NCBI GenBank assembly: GCA_964581505.1
Contig: CAZOOR010000065.1
Span: 1-14,367, forward strand
Reading direction: 5' to 3'
DNA length: 14,367 nucleotides
Origin: CAZOOR01 sp964581505
GTDB lineage: Bacteria > Bacteroidota > Ignavibacteria > Kapaibacteriales > UBA2268
Of the stretch, positions 1 through 7,394 are shown in pieces; the first letter of the stretch is position 1, and every line of letters starts with the position of its first letter. The notes beneath the pieces were generated by a model. It was not told the DNA's origin. It was given only the letters and a program-made list of their open reading frames with translations, and ran no database searches. Both the position numbers and the translations under genes were made by a program.

Positions 1-398
1 ATTAAATATTTTCCGTCCTTGCTAATCATTACAAATCTTATAAAAAACCATTCGCTGTCAACCGTCAAAAGTTTAATAGTATCATTTAAATTAAAATCAT
101 AGACAGATAATGTTTTAAAATCAGTAAAAACAATTTTACTGCCGTCTGGATAAATATCCAATTCTTTTGCCGGATACGGCAAAGTATTTATTAGATTGCC
201 GTTAGTATCCAAAATATATATACCACCGGCAACCGAAGGCACTAATATTGAATTACCGTCAGGCATAAACTTAACATCTTCCGGGTATCCATTGTTTTTA
301 TAGTCGTTCCAAACCCAGATAGTATCCGATTCCTCGGCAAGCAGTCCTGCCGGCATAAGCACTGCGAGTAATGCGATGATAAACAATACTTTTTTCAT
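1..398 (-). CDS. Secreted beta-propeller-like protein, N-terminal part (runs off left edge)
   Basis: An open frame starts at the ATG complementary to 396-398 and stays open for 132 codons to the window edge, so the C-terminus is missing. Residues 1-21 look like a signal peptide: two lysines after Met, a hydrophobic stretch (VLFIIALLAVLMPAGLL), then Ala before EESDT. The mature part has WD40/YVTN-like or SMP-30-like strand patterns: DVKFMPDGNSILVP, GGIYILDTNGNLI, LDIYPDGSKIVFTDF, SVYDFNLND and FVMISKDGKYL. The recurring 'PDG/KDG followed by a hydrophobic strand' is typical of propeller blades. It is probably exported to the periplasm or cell surface. Its role is unknown, and in this lineage such proteins often carry a T9SS tail, which would lie outside the window. 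A 62-nt repeat (457-518) begins about 60 nt upstream of the start. The signal peptide and propeller-like repeats are well supported; the function is not. Confidence 0.75.
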   Translation of the reverse strand, partial: MKKVLFIIALLAVLMPAGLLAEESDTIWVWNDYKNNGYPEDVKFMPDGNSILVPSVAGGIYILDTNGNLINTLPYPAKELDIYPDGSKIVFTDFKTLSVYDFNLNDTIKLLTVDSEWFFIRFVMISKDGKYL

Positions 399-456
399 TT
401 TTTTTTCTTTCTATTTTTTCACAAAATAAAAAAACTTTTTCAAAATTTGCACAAGG

Positions 457-518
457 CTATATTATATAGACACATTAAGCCCGAAAACGTCACAGAAAAA
501 TTGAAAATATTTTTGTTT
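457..518 (+). repeat. Left copy of 62-nt terminal inverted repeat
   Basis: The segment beginning CTATATTATATAGACACATT matches the reverse complement of the last 62 nt of the window (14306-14367). The first 55 bases are identical, there is one mismatch, then six more identical bases. Further inward the match breaks down, with only a short AATAC in common. Read on the minus strand the unit ends in an AT-rich TATAATATAG stretch pointing toward the secreted propeller gene, so it could include promoter elements for that gene. Confidence 0.9.
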
Positions 519-535
519 TAAAATACTCCGCTTAG

Positions 536-564
536 TCAAGGCTTCACTTTGCCACCTCTCCTTA
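536..564 (+). repeat. Imperfect copy of 29-nt palindrome-bearing repeat
   Basis: Matches 14216-14244 in the same orientation at 27 of 29 positions. The unit contains an imperfect palindrome of the type CAAAGC-TTC-GCTTTG followed by CCACCTCTCCTTA. In this left copy the palindrome is damaged (GGCTTCACTTTG), and the hairpin arm that follows in the right copy is also degraded (a GGATGGGG sequence instead of TAAGGAGAGG). Confidence 0.8.
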
Positions 565-598
565 ACGCAAGGATGGGGAAGAAAAACAAAAGGCAATG

Positions 599-626
599 GA
601 TATTTCGCTGCGCTCAATATGACGAC
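599..626 (-). repeat. Diverged GTCATTCTGAG-type dispersed repeat
   Basis: The minus strand reads GTCATATTGAGCGCAGCGAA followed by ATATC, a diverged form of the unit at 7093-7120, which starts GTCATTCTGAGCCGCAGGCG and ends GAAGAATCT. Short repeats of this GTCATTCTGAGCG...GCGAAGAATCT pattern are widespread in intergenic DNA of many bacteria; the assignment to one family is by pattern recognition. Confidence 0.6.
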
Positions 627-798
627 TTTCTTTCTTCCCCTGCCCCCAAACCCCTGAATCCTGCTCCCTAAAAGGTAGAATAGCCGCATAATGTATTTTG
701 CCTTTTAATGGTCGTTGTTCGGCTGTTTTTCATTAAACAATTCGATATTTTTCATTATATTGTAATTTAATATTATGTGTACAAAGGTAAAAAGGTAA

Positions 799-1854
799 TT
801 GGAACAAAAAAGAATTATTTCGATAGATGTGCTGAGGGCATTTGCAATATTATCTATGATTTTCGGGCATACGGTCGCTGTCCTATCGGCAGAGCAAGTC
901 AGAAGCTCTGATTTTTTTCCTTGGGTTTTTCATGTATATTTTTCCGGTTTGACAGCTCCGGTGTTCTTTTTTGCTTCCGGTATGATTTTTACATATTTAT
1001 TGTTCAAGTCATCAGATGGCTTTAATAAATCCAGAGTAATCAAAGGTTTCAAAAGAACACTCTATCTAATTGTTGCCGGTTTTATTATACAAATCTATTT
1101 GAAAAGTATAGCTAATAATCCGTTTGGATTTCTTCAATATAGCCACGTGCTACAATGTATTGCACTAAGCATATTAATAATTAATCTCTTGTACATTGCA
1201 TCAGCCGCCAAGCCGAAACTGTTTTTAATACTTACATTTATCACTGCAAATTTTACTTTCTTAATTTCGCCATTCTTGAAAGATTTGAGTTTGCTTAGTG
1301 AAAAAAATGTACTGTCATTATTTCTTTCAAATTCTTTTACAATATTCCCTCTGTTTCCTTGGGCAGGTTTTTCCCTCTTTGGCGCATTATTCGGTCTGCT
1401 AACTTTGAAGCATACAATATTAAAAAAACAATCGGCACTGCTTTTCATATTTATCTTCGGGCTAATAATGCAACAGACAGCATGGTATGCTTTGGCGGGT
1501 ATCTATAGCGGATTTGTCAATTACCGTGAATTAGTAAATTTCAATGTCTTTACATATTATCGGCTGGGTGAGGTGCTAATGACTTATGCCTTTGTTACTT
1601 GGCTTACTCACAAAATACGAATTCCCGAATTTCTACTAATTCCGGGCAGGGAGACATTTGCAATCTATATTGTACATAATATTGTCATTTACGGAGCGCT
1701 TTTCGGCATTGGCTATGAAATATTTCTCTATCGTTCACTTAATTTTGTGCAAACAACTATTGTCGTCATACTCACACTGCTCGGGGCTATTTTATTTGCA
1801 AACGTGCTAACGAAAGCAAGAAAGAAATATACATATTTAAAATATTTCAAATAG
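799..1854 (+). CDS. Polytopic membrane acyltransferase-like protein (DUF1624/HGSNAT-like)
   Basis: This 351-residue protein is almost entirely hydrophobic, with about nine or ten likely membrane helices. The N-terminal motif RIISIDVLRAFAILSMIFGH (5-24), the PVFFFASGM segment (54-62) and the later FPWAGFSLFGALFGLL and IYIVHNIVIYG segments resemble the DUF1624/heparan-alpha-glucosaminide N-acetyltransferase and OpgC/YeiB-like integral membrane acyltransferases. Conserved histidines H24 and the VHN histidine near residue 299 are candidate functional residues. The start is a TTG: an in-frame TAA lies immediately before it (796-798), and the family motif begins four codons later, so no ATG can serve. 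Purine-rich AAAGG sequences lie at 783-787 and 791-795. It probably transfers an acyl group to an envelope glycan or lipid; the substrate is not determinable. It converges on the glycosyltransferase at 1871, with only 16 nt between the stops and no clear terminator. Confidence 0.75.
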   Translation: MEQKRIISIDVLRAFAILSMIFGHTVAVLSAEQVRSSDFFPWVFHVYFSGLTAPVFFFASGMIFTYLLFKSSDGFNKSRVIKGFKRTLYLIVAGFIIQIYLKSIANNPFGFLQYSHVLQCIALSILIINLLYIASAAKPKLFLILTFITANFTFLISPFLKDLSLLSEKNVLSLFLSNSFTIFPLFPWAGFSLFGALFGLLTLKHTILKKQSALLFIFIFGLIMQQTAWYALAGIYSGFVNYRELVNFNVFTYYRLGEVLMTYAFVTWLTHKIRIPEFLLIPGRETFAIYIVHNIVIYGALFGIGYEIFLYRSLNFVQTTIVVILTLLGAILFANVLTKARKKYTYLKYFK

Positions 1855-1870
1855 CAGTGGGTTGTGTCCT

Positions 1871-2572
1871 TTATTTGTGCAGTTTTTTTATACGGAATAA
1901 TTCGAGCAACATCATCAGGGAATCTTTAATCGGATTTACTTTACTACGTGCATCATTGTACCATTCGACTGATACTTGCTCCACGCTCAGTTCGGCTTTT
2001 GAAGCAAGATAGAGTAATTCTACATCAAAGCTGAATCCATTGATTTTAGCTTTCGGAAATATTTCATCGGCGGCGGCTTTCGTAAAACCCTTGAATCCGC
2101 ATTGCGTATCACTAATACCCTTGAAGAACAAAGCCTGTACAAATTTATTAAACGTCTTACCCATAAACTCACGATAAAAAGGCTGATGCTCTTTAATCAT
2201 CGAAGGGTCTAATGCACGACTGCCAATACAAATATCAGCGCCCGCAGTAATGATTTTAATTATCTTTTCAATTTCATAAATTGGAGTGGAAAAATCGGCA
2301 TCGGTGAAAATGCGCATATCGCCTTTTGCGGCGAGCATACCACGCCGCACTGCGGCACCTTTGCCCATATTCTTGGGTTGTTTCAAAACATTTACTTTAT
2401 CACCGAATTTCGATGCAATAGTAACCGTATCATCGGTCGAACCATCATCAACAACTATAATCTCATACTTATAGCCGGCACTTTTCAAATAATCGCAAGC
2501 CGCTTCGAGTGATTGCTTTATACGCTCACTTTCGTTGTATGCCGGTATTATTATTGAAAGGAATTGATTCAA
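1871..2572 (-). CDS. Family 2 glycosyltransferase, polyprenyl/dolichyl-phosphate glucosyltransferase-like (Alg5 type)
   Basis: A 233-residue GT-A fold protein. SIIIPAYNES (6-15) opens the nucleotide-binding fold, VVDDGSTDDT (40-49) binds UDP-sugar, NMGKGAAVRRGM (68-79) and FTDADFSTP (89-97) carry the DxD metal site D91-A-D93, IGSRA (116-120) follows, and DTQCGFKGF (155-163) is the signature of Alg5/dolichyl-phosphate glucosyl- and mannosyltransferases. It should make a polyprenyl-phosphate-linked hexose on the cytoplasmic membrane face; no C-terminal membrane anchor is evident. The start is a TTG at 2570-2572. An in-frame TGA lies two codons upstream, and the fold begins at residue 5, so no ATG fits. 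It lies 68 nt downstream of the DUF2723 gene on the same strand, with a hairpin terminator between them. Family is firm; the sugar (glucose or mannose) is not. Confidence 0.88.
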   Translation of the reverse strand: MNQFLSIIIPAYNESERIKQSLEAACDYLKSAGYKYEIIVVDDGSTDDTVTIASKFGDKVNVLKQPKNMGKGAAVRRGMLAAKGDMRIFTDADFSTPIYEIEKIIKIITAGADICIGSRALDPSMIKEHQPFYREFMGKTFNKFVQALFFKGISDTQCGFKGFTKAAADEIFPKAKINGFSFDVELLYLASKAELSVEQVSVEWYNDARSKVNPIKDSLMMLLELFRIKKLHK

Positions 2573-2593
2573 TATTCAAATTATATTTACTAA

Positions 2594-2628
2594 ATAAAAA
2601 CAGGGGCAGGGATATAAAATCCCTACCC
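2594..2628 (-). terminator. Rho-independent terminator downstream of the DUF2723 gene
   Basis: On the minus strand GGGTAGGGAT pairs with ATCCCTGCCC (2619-2628 with 2604-2613; one G-U pair) around a 5-nt loop. A CTGTTTTTA tract follows at 2594-2602. It begins 12 nt after the DUF2723 stop and ends about 20 nt before the glycosyltransferase start, so it would reduce but perhaps not abolish read-through into that gene. Confidence 0.8.
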
Positions 2629-2640
2629 GTAATTATAATA

Positions 2641-5600
2641 CTATTCTGCTGGAGTACCGGAGTTATCTGCTACCGAATTACTGCCTTTGATTTGAGTGAT
2701 TTTTTCTTGTAGGAACATTGCCATTTGCTTATAGAAGGGGTCTTCTGACTTATTATATTCCTCATAGCGCTTAGTAGCAAGAGCGAGAGCTTCCTTAGTT
2801 TTGCCGTCCTTCATAAGGATATTAATTTGTTCTTCGTCAATACCGGCAATATTGCTAATTATATCCATTAAGCCTTGTTGGATTTTATCCTTATATTGGG
2901 AATAAGATGGATTCTGCAAAGTAGAAATAGCAAGTTCGTAGAGCGATTGCAAAACATTGCGTCCCTCATCGTAATTTTCAAGCAAGACATAGCTCTGTGC
3001 CGCCGCTTTGTAGGCACCCTGACGCCCGATTATTTCTTCGAATAATGTAGGGATTCTGCCGCCATTTCGTAATGCCGGTTTATTGATAATATCAAGAGAA
3101 CTTTGTAGAGCCATTTGCGCCCATTCCTTTGCTTGTTTCATTGCGCCGGCTTTCTTATAAATATATGCCATTTGCGACTCTTCATCTTGATACATAGGGA
3201 ATCGAACAGGAGAGATATATTTATTCATTGTATCCAGAACAGCAACCGCTTTCTTTTTGTCGCCTGTTCTATCAAGGATATAAGCGGAATAATTCATATA
3301 TAATTGACGATAACTGAGCATCAAGCGGCGATGAACTTCATCATAATATACGTATTTCTTATTGTCCAGATTCCTCATTTTAAACTCATAGAACGGCTCC
3401 GTATGATAGCTGTCGCTATTGTTAATATTGAGTAATGTTTTGTCCATTATTTCAGGATTGATAATTCCGGTTCTGGTTTGCTGAACAGGTACAGGACAAA
3501 TTCTTGTCGCCATTCCCTCGTAACGCAAATAATTTCTCAAACCGAAATAAACATCAGGACCAACGGTCGAAGCATAATAAATCGGTCGCTCGAAACGTGT
3601 GTTTTTGAGAATATCAACAATTAATTGACTGCTAATATAATAAACATACATCTGTTTACCGTCCTGCTCGCCAATCGGACTGCCCGTAAATGTAAAGCTG
3701 AACTTGCCCGAATTAATGATATTTTGGTCATCAGTATATTGTGCTAATATTTCTTTCTTGACCGGAATAACAATGTTTTTCGCTTCGCCGATTTCGTAGC
3801 TCAAAGCCGCGTCGCTCAGTTCATTTGCCAATAAACTTTCATCGGAGAAAGATAGGGGTATTTTCTTGGCGCCCCAAGGCTCTCGATTCTTCAATTGATA
3901 GACATACCAAAGTGTTTGCCCCAAACTGAGATTCACAATTCTGACATCACGTCTAATACCTTCGACATCTTGTAAATACCAAAGCGGGAAAGTGTCGTTA
4001 TCGCCGTTAGTAAATACAATTGCATCTTTTTCCACACTCTGCAAAATATTATACGAATAATCAAATGGTATATAATTCCCTGCTCTGGAATGGATATTCC
4101 AGCCACCCATTGCCATATTAACGGGTACTGCTACAAGTGATACAACAAAGACAGCGGCTACTGCGGCAATTGATTTTCTATTCCTAACAAAAGTATCAAT
4201 TAAGGCATAAACCCCCATACCAATCCATAAAGCCCAGACGAGGAAAGAGCCTGTATAGAAATAATCCCTTTCGCGCGGTTGCGGGTCTTGCTGGTTCTGA
4301 GCTATTGCCGCAAGAACTCCCATCAGTAAGAACATCACAAGAAAGACAAGAGCCATCTTCGGGTCTCGCTTAAAGTGATAGTACAAACCGAATAACCCGA
4401 AAATCAATGGTAATGCAAAGAACCTGACAGGGAACTGGTCTGCAAAACCGGTTTTATAATTAATGACATCATTATCAGCAGATGAGATAAATGTTGCATC
4501 GGCATCTTGAACATCACTACTCCGTCCTACATAGTTCCAGAAGAAATATCTGAAATACATATGCATAATTTGATATTTCCACATATATGCCAAATCACCG
4601 GAAAGATTGCTACTACTCCAATGTGGTACACGGTAGCCTGTTCCGTCCTTACGCGAAACTCTTTCCATCTCGGGTGGCGTCCATTCGCCATAAATATATT
4701 CACCGGAAGCATCACGACTGTTGTAAAGCCTCATCTTATTTTCGTCATTCCATTCGTTGCGTCTGGGCCAATTGCCTTGGTCGCCATATTGTTCACGCCC
4801 GAGATAAGAAATCATCTTCTTGAAATTTTTAGGCTCGTTTTCGTTCATCGGCGAATTTGAATTTGAACGCAATAGCACTTGGGTATATGTCATAAAACCA
4901 ATAAGAATTAGTAGGAATGACATTGTCGTTAATTTTAATATTTGTTTCTTATGGATAAAGCCGTAATAAAGACCGTAAATAACCAGTCCGATAATACCAA
5001 ATGCAAAAATAGTAATCATTGGGCTATCCTCAATCAGATGTTCGTTTGCCGCATTTTTGAGCGGGAAATCGCCTGCCAGCATTGTGGGTATCCATGTAAT
5101 AATAAATTTATATATCAACCAAAATGCAATGAGAGCAATTACGCTCATTACCACAAAACTTCTCTTATTCACATCGTATTTTCTGAAATATACCAATAGA
5201 ACTATTGAGAAGACCGTCAAAATTGCCAACAAGTGAACACCGGTCGAAAGTCCAACAATATATGCAATGAGCAGTAGGAATCGTTCGTGTCCGGGATTGT
5301 CCGCTTCCTCGTTCCAACGCATCATCAAATAAACAACAACAGCCGTAAAGAGAGTGGACATTGCATAAACTTCCGACTCCACACCGTTGAACCAAACCGT
5401 ATCGCTGAAACTATATGCAAGCGCTCCGATAAGTGCAGAACCATAGACCATCAGCGATTCGCTAATATTCTCAATAGGATTTTTACGGAAATTAGCTATT
5501 GTCTTAACAATAACAATATACAAAAGCCATGACGTAAGAGCCGTAGAAACCACAGACACCATATTAACCCGCCAACCCAAATCGCCAAAGGGTATGATTA

Positions 5601-5793
5601 TCTGGAATAATTTTCCGATAATAAGGAACAAAGGGGCGCCCGGAGGATGCGGTACTTGTTGCCAAGTAGTTGCCGCAGTAAACTCGCCGCAATCCCAAAA
5701 AGGTACATTCGGTTGTACCGTCATTGAAAAAACTATGAGCGTAATAAAGAAAGCAAGCAATCCGAAGATTCTGTATAACTGCTTAGTATTCAT
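2641..5793 (-). CDS. DUF2723 membrane protein, protein O-mannosyltransferase-like GT-C
   Basis: A 1050-residue protein. Residues 9-26 form the first membrane helix. The PNVPFWDCGEFTAATTW loop (28-44) carries the D34/E37 acidic pair expected of GT-C enzymes in the first extracytoplasmic loop, and VPHPPGAPLF (47-56) is a DUF2723 hallmark. About a dozen helices reach to roughly residue 560. A soluble region then begins with the family motif TNGDNDTFPLWY and WYVYQLKNREPWG, and the last 250 residues are helical and TPR-like (for example YKKAGAMKQAKEWAQMALQS). DUF2723 proteins are related to protein O-mannosyltransferases and are common in Bacteroidota. The expected reaction is transfer of a sugar from a polyprenyl-phosphate carrier to a protein or other acceptor outside the membrane. 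The ATG at 5791-5793 starts just before the first helix. The neighbouring Alg5-like enzyme is a natural donor synthase. Acceptor and sugar are unknown. Confidence 0.88.
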   Translation of the reverse strand: MNTKQLYRIFGLLAFFITLIVFSMTVQPNVPFWDCGEFTAATTWQQVPHPPGAPLFLIIGKLFQIIIPFGDLGWRVNMVSVVSTALTSWLLYIVIVKTIANFRKNPIENISESLMVYGSALIGALAYSFSDTVWFNGVESEVYAMSTLFTAVVVYLMMRWNEEADNPGHERFLLLIAYIVGLSTGVHLLAILTVFSIVLLVYFRKYDVNKRSFVVMSVIALIAFWLIYKFIITWIPTMLAGDFPLKNAANEHLIEDSPMITIFAFGIIGLVIYGLYYGFIHKKQILKLTTMSFLLILIGFMTYTQVLLRSNSNSPMNENEPKNFKKMISYLGREQYGDQGNWPRRNEWNDENKMRLYNSRDASGEYIYGEWTPPEMERVSRKDGTGYRVPHWSSSNLSGDLAYMWKYQIMHMYFRYFFWNYVGRSSDVQDADATFISSADNDVINYKTGFADQFPVRFFALPLIFGLFGLYYHFKRDPKMALVFLVMFLLMGVLAAIAQNQQDPQPRERDYFYTGSFLVWALWIGMGVYALIDTFVRNRKSIAAVAAVFVVSLVAVPVNMAMGGWNIHSRAGNYIPFDYSYNILQSVEKDAIVFTNGDNDTFPLWYLQDVEGIRRDVRIVNLSLGQTLWYVYQLKNREPWGAKKIPLSFSDESLLANELSDAALSYEIGEAKNIVIPVKKEILAQYTDDQNIINSGKFSFTFTGSPIGEQDGKQMYVYYISSQLIVDILKNTRFERPIYYASTVGPDVYFGLRNYLRYEGMATRICPVPVQQTRTGIINPEIMDKTLLNINNSDSYHTEPFYEFKMRNLDNKKYVYYDEVHRRLMLSYRQLYMNYSAYILDRTGDKKKAVAVLDTMNKYISPVRFPMYQDEESQMAYIYKKAGAMKQAKEWAQMALQSSLDIINKPALRNGGRIPTLFEEIIGRQGAYKAAAQSYVLLENYDEGRNVLQSLYELAISTLQNPSYSQYKDKIQQGLMDIISNIAGIDEEQINILMKDGKTKEALALATKRYEEYNKSEDPFYKQMAMFLQEKITQIKGSNSVADNSGTPAE

Positions 5794-5946
5794 TCTTAAA
5801 TCCGATTTAAATTTGACAAATTTTTTCTCAATTCAATATATAATTGTATGTTTTGGTAAAATACAAACTGTAAATTTAAAAAAATATCATTAAACAGCAG
5901 TAATATTTATCAATCACGGTTAATTTTAATTTAATTGATTAAAAGA

Positions 5947-5977
5947 TTGAAGAAATAAAAAAAATTCACTAACTTTA
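5947..5977 (+). promoter_or_regulatory. Possible Bacteroidota-type promoter for folB-folK
   Basis: TTG at 5947-5949 and TAACTTTA at 5970-5977 are 20 nt apart, close to the Bacteroidota pattern (TTTG, about 19 nt, TAnnTTTG, here 7 of 8 in the -7 box). It would place the transcript start about 50 nt before the folB ATG. Prediction by pattern only. Confidence 0.35.
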
Positions 5978-6032
5978 TTTTTTTGCAAATGAAAAACGGA
6001 AAATTATTCATACATAATAAAGATTTAGGAAT

Positions 6033-6425
6033 ATGAAATCAAAATCACTCACAAGATTGACTATCAGAAGTGCGGAGTTTTACGCCTATCACGGCGTCAA
6101 AATGGAAGAACAGGCAATAGGCGGTAAATATCAAGTCGATTTGGATATGTACTATGACGCTACCGAAGCCATACTCAAAGACAGTGTACGCAAAGCACTC
6201 AATTACGAAGTGGCAATGAACAGCATCGAAGATGCTATTGCAGGTGAATCTTACAGTTTAATCGAAACAATTTGCAGCGATATATTAAACAGTCTGATGG
6301 ATAGATTCCCAATGCTACGCAAGGCTACTGTCCGAGTAAGAAAAATGAATGCACCGATTCGTCGCGTTGTCAGCTATGTGGAGGCAGAGCAGACAATGAC
6401 AAGAGAAGAGTATGAACAAGAATAA
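6033..6425 (+). CDS. folB: Dihydroneopterin aldolase
   Basis: FolB converts 7,8-dihydroneopterin to 6-hydroxymethyl-7,8-dihydropterin and glycolaldehyde in folate synthesis; it is a cytoplasmic homo-oligomer. The 130 residues match the usual length of about 120. Family positions are present: FYAYHGVKMEEQAIGGKYQV (16-35) with the glutamate pair E25/E26, NYEV with Y58 and the downstream LIET with E78, which contacts the pterin, and VRKMNAPI with the catalytic lysine K104. It starts at an ATG with AGGA at 6027-6030, rather close to the start. Its last 14 nt overlap folK, so the two are translationally coupled and encode consecutive pathway steps. The C-terminal tail (TREEYEQE) is a few residues longer than usual and contains the folK start. 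Confidence 0.93.
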   Translation: MKSKSLTRLTIRSAEFYAYHGVKMEEQAIGGKYQVDLDMYYDATEAILKDSVRKALNYEVAMNSIEDAIAGESYSLIETICSDILNSLMDRFPMLRKATVRVRKMNAPIRRVVSYVEAEQTMTREEYEQE

Positions 6426-6945
6426 TCTCCCCGAACAGGAAGAGCGGAATAATTTGAAGCATTCCGTTCTTCTTTCCTTCGGTTCAAATCTCGGGGACAA
6501 AGTACAAAATATTGAAAATGCTCTTGCATTGCTTGCCGAACAAAATTCCGTTCAAATTATAACTCGCTCGTCATTCTACGAGACAGAACCTTGGGGTAAA
6601 AGCGAGCAACCCAAATTTATCAATTCCGTTGCCCTGTTTAAGACATCACTTAGTCCTAATGCCTTGCTTAAATTATTAAAACATATTGAGCTGATGAACG
6701 GACGACAGATTCGCGAACGTTGGGGCGAGCGGGAAATTGATATTGATATTCTGCTATATGACGCATTGATTTACAACGATACTGATTTAACGATACCTCA
6801 CCCCGAAATGCACAGACGCAACTTTGTACTAATTCCTGCCTGCGAGATAGCACCTAATTTGCATCATCCGATATTAAATAAAAGCATAAAAAGCCTGTCC
6901 GAAAATTCGGACGACAAATTAAAAGTTAATAAAATTTCGATTTAG
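6412..6945 (+). CDS. folK: 6-hydroxymethyl-7,8-dihydropterin pyrophosphokinase
   Basis: FolK transfers pyrophosphate from ATP to 6-hydroxymethyl-7,8-dihydropterin, the product of FolB, giving the substrate of dihydropteroate synthase. The core begins at LLSFGSNLGDKVQNIENAL (20-38). SSFYETEPWG (53-62), FINSV (69-73), the GRQIRERWGEREIDIDILLY region (97 onward) with the magnesium ligands D110 and D112, and IPHPEMHRRNFVLIPACEIAP complete the HPPK signature. The first 17 residues are a hydrophilic extension before the usual start, but the ATG at 6412 overlapping folB is the natural coupled start. Bases 6553-6577 inside the gene recur exactly in the spacer downstream (7076-7100). No strong terminator follows directly. 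Confidence 0.95.
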   Translation: MNKNNLPEQEERNNLKHSVLLSFGSNLGDKVQNIENALALLAEQNSVQIITRSSFYETEPWGKSEQPKFINSVALFKTSLSPNALLKLLKHIELMNGRQIRERWGEREIDIDILLYDALIYNDTDLTIPHPEMHRRNFVLIPACEIAPNLHHPILNKSIKSLSENSDDKLKVNKISI

Positions 6946-7043
6946 ACAGCACAGGGTAAGGTTTAAAAACAAAAAGTATTAGTCAGGCTAAACGAAATGA
7001 AGCATCTATGGCTTTTGTTTTTCTTTTTCTTTTTCAAATCATT

Positions 7044-7068
7044 GTCATTCCTGCGACAGCAGGAATCT
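7044..7068 (+). repeat. Short palindromic repeat of the GTCATTCCTGC type
   Basis: ATTCCTGC (7047-7054) pairs with GCAGGAAT (7059-7066) around a GACA loop. The leading GTCATTCCTGC recurs at 7220-7230 and 13584-13594, there without an intact second arm. This looks like a REP-type intergenic element with one intact and two decayed copies in the window. Confidence 0.65.
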
Positions 7069-7092
7069 CATTATGCAAATTATAACTCGCTC

Positions 7093-7120
7093 GTCATTCT
7101 GAGCCGCAGGCGAAGAATCT
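7093..7120 (+). repeat. GTCATTCTGAG-type dispersed repeat
   Basis: GTCATTCTGAGCCGCAGGCG followed by AAGAATCT has the ATTCT...AGAAT terminal pairing typical of this common intergenic repeat pattern. A diverged inverted relative lies at 599-626. Its left end merges into the 25 nt shared with folK (7076-7100). Confidence 0.6.
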
Positions 7121-7136
7121 ATGTCTTTTGCCTTTC

Positions 7137-7183
7137 CTCCTCGCACTTTTGGAGATAGCTGGAGTGAGGAGCGGTTTTGTTTT
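7137..7183 (+). terminator. Weak possible terminator for folB-folK
   Basis: CTCCTCGCAC (7137-7146) pairs with GTGAGGAG (7164-7171), allowing one bulged base, around a long 17-nt loop. GCGGTTTTGTTTTTGG follows. The U-rich run is suitable, but the loop is large and the site is about 190 nt after the folK stop, so it could equally be a decayed repeat. Confidence 0.25.
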
Positions 7184-7320
7184 TGGTTTCTAAACCCTCC
7201 AGAAAATGTAAAAGACAATGTCATTCCTGCAACAGCAAATGATAAATCTTCCTACAATGCGTAAACGGCGGAATGGGGTGTTTCGCATAATCACTAGTTC
7301 TTCTGCTCGGGGCTATTGAT

Positions 7321-7355
7321 TTTATAAATAAAGCCGCCTTTGAAAAAGACGGCTT
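7321..7355 (-). terminator. Rho-independent terminator of the SPT-like gene
   Basis: On the minus strand AAGCCGTCTTT pairs with AAAGGCGGCTT (7345-7355 with 7331-7341; 11 pairs including one G-U) around a 3-nt loop, then TATTTATAAA. It lies about 40 nt after the stop at 7395. Confidence 0.8.
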
Positions 7356-7394
7356 GCTTAACAATCACTCAATTATAATGAAGTGAACAAAATA

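Larger units (their letters stand above)
399..798. other. Intergenic spacer with repeats, no convincing gene
   Basis: 400 nt between two divergent genes. It holds the left copy of the inverted repeat (457-518), an imperfect copy of a 29-nt palindrome-containing repeat (536-564), and a diverged inverted member of the GTCATTCTGAG-type short repeat family (599-626). The end (677-798) is AT-rich leader with no promoter I can defend. An open frame on the minus strand across 462-689 is made of these repeats and is not a plausible gene. Confidence 0.7.
6946..7394. other. Intergenic spacer with dispersed repeats, no gene
   Basis: 449 nt between convergent folK and the SPT-like gene. From left to right: a T-rich stretch (7018-7036), a small palindrome with flanking GTCATTCCTGC (7044-7068), a 25-nt exact copy of folK sequence fused to a GTCATTCTGAG-type repeat (7076-7120), an imperfect hairpin followed by a U-rich run (7137-7183), another GTCATTCCTGC (7220-7230), and the terminator of the SPT-like gene (7321-7355). 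There is no coding signal. Confidence 0.7.

Noticed and set aside
462..689. Minus-strand open frame of 75 codons in the left spacer
   Set aside because: It is composed of the inverted repeat and other repeat units (its VVILSAAKYPLP stretch is the translation of a GTCATTCTGAG-type repeat) and has no protein family pattern.
4507..5395. Several open frames of 60-117 codons inside the DUF2723 gene
   Set aside because: They are shadow frames of a well-supported long gene with continuous domain structure and show no family features.
5794..5900. Promoter for the DUF2723 gene
   Set aside because: TTTG and TATATTG sequences are present, but none has the right spacing and box together, so I do not list one.
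5978..6032. Folate-responsive riboswitch ahead of folB
   Set aside because: The leader is about 50 nt, AT-rich and without a recognisable folded element.
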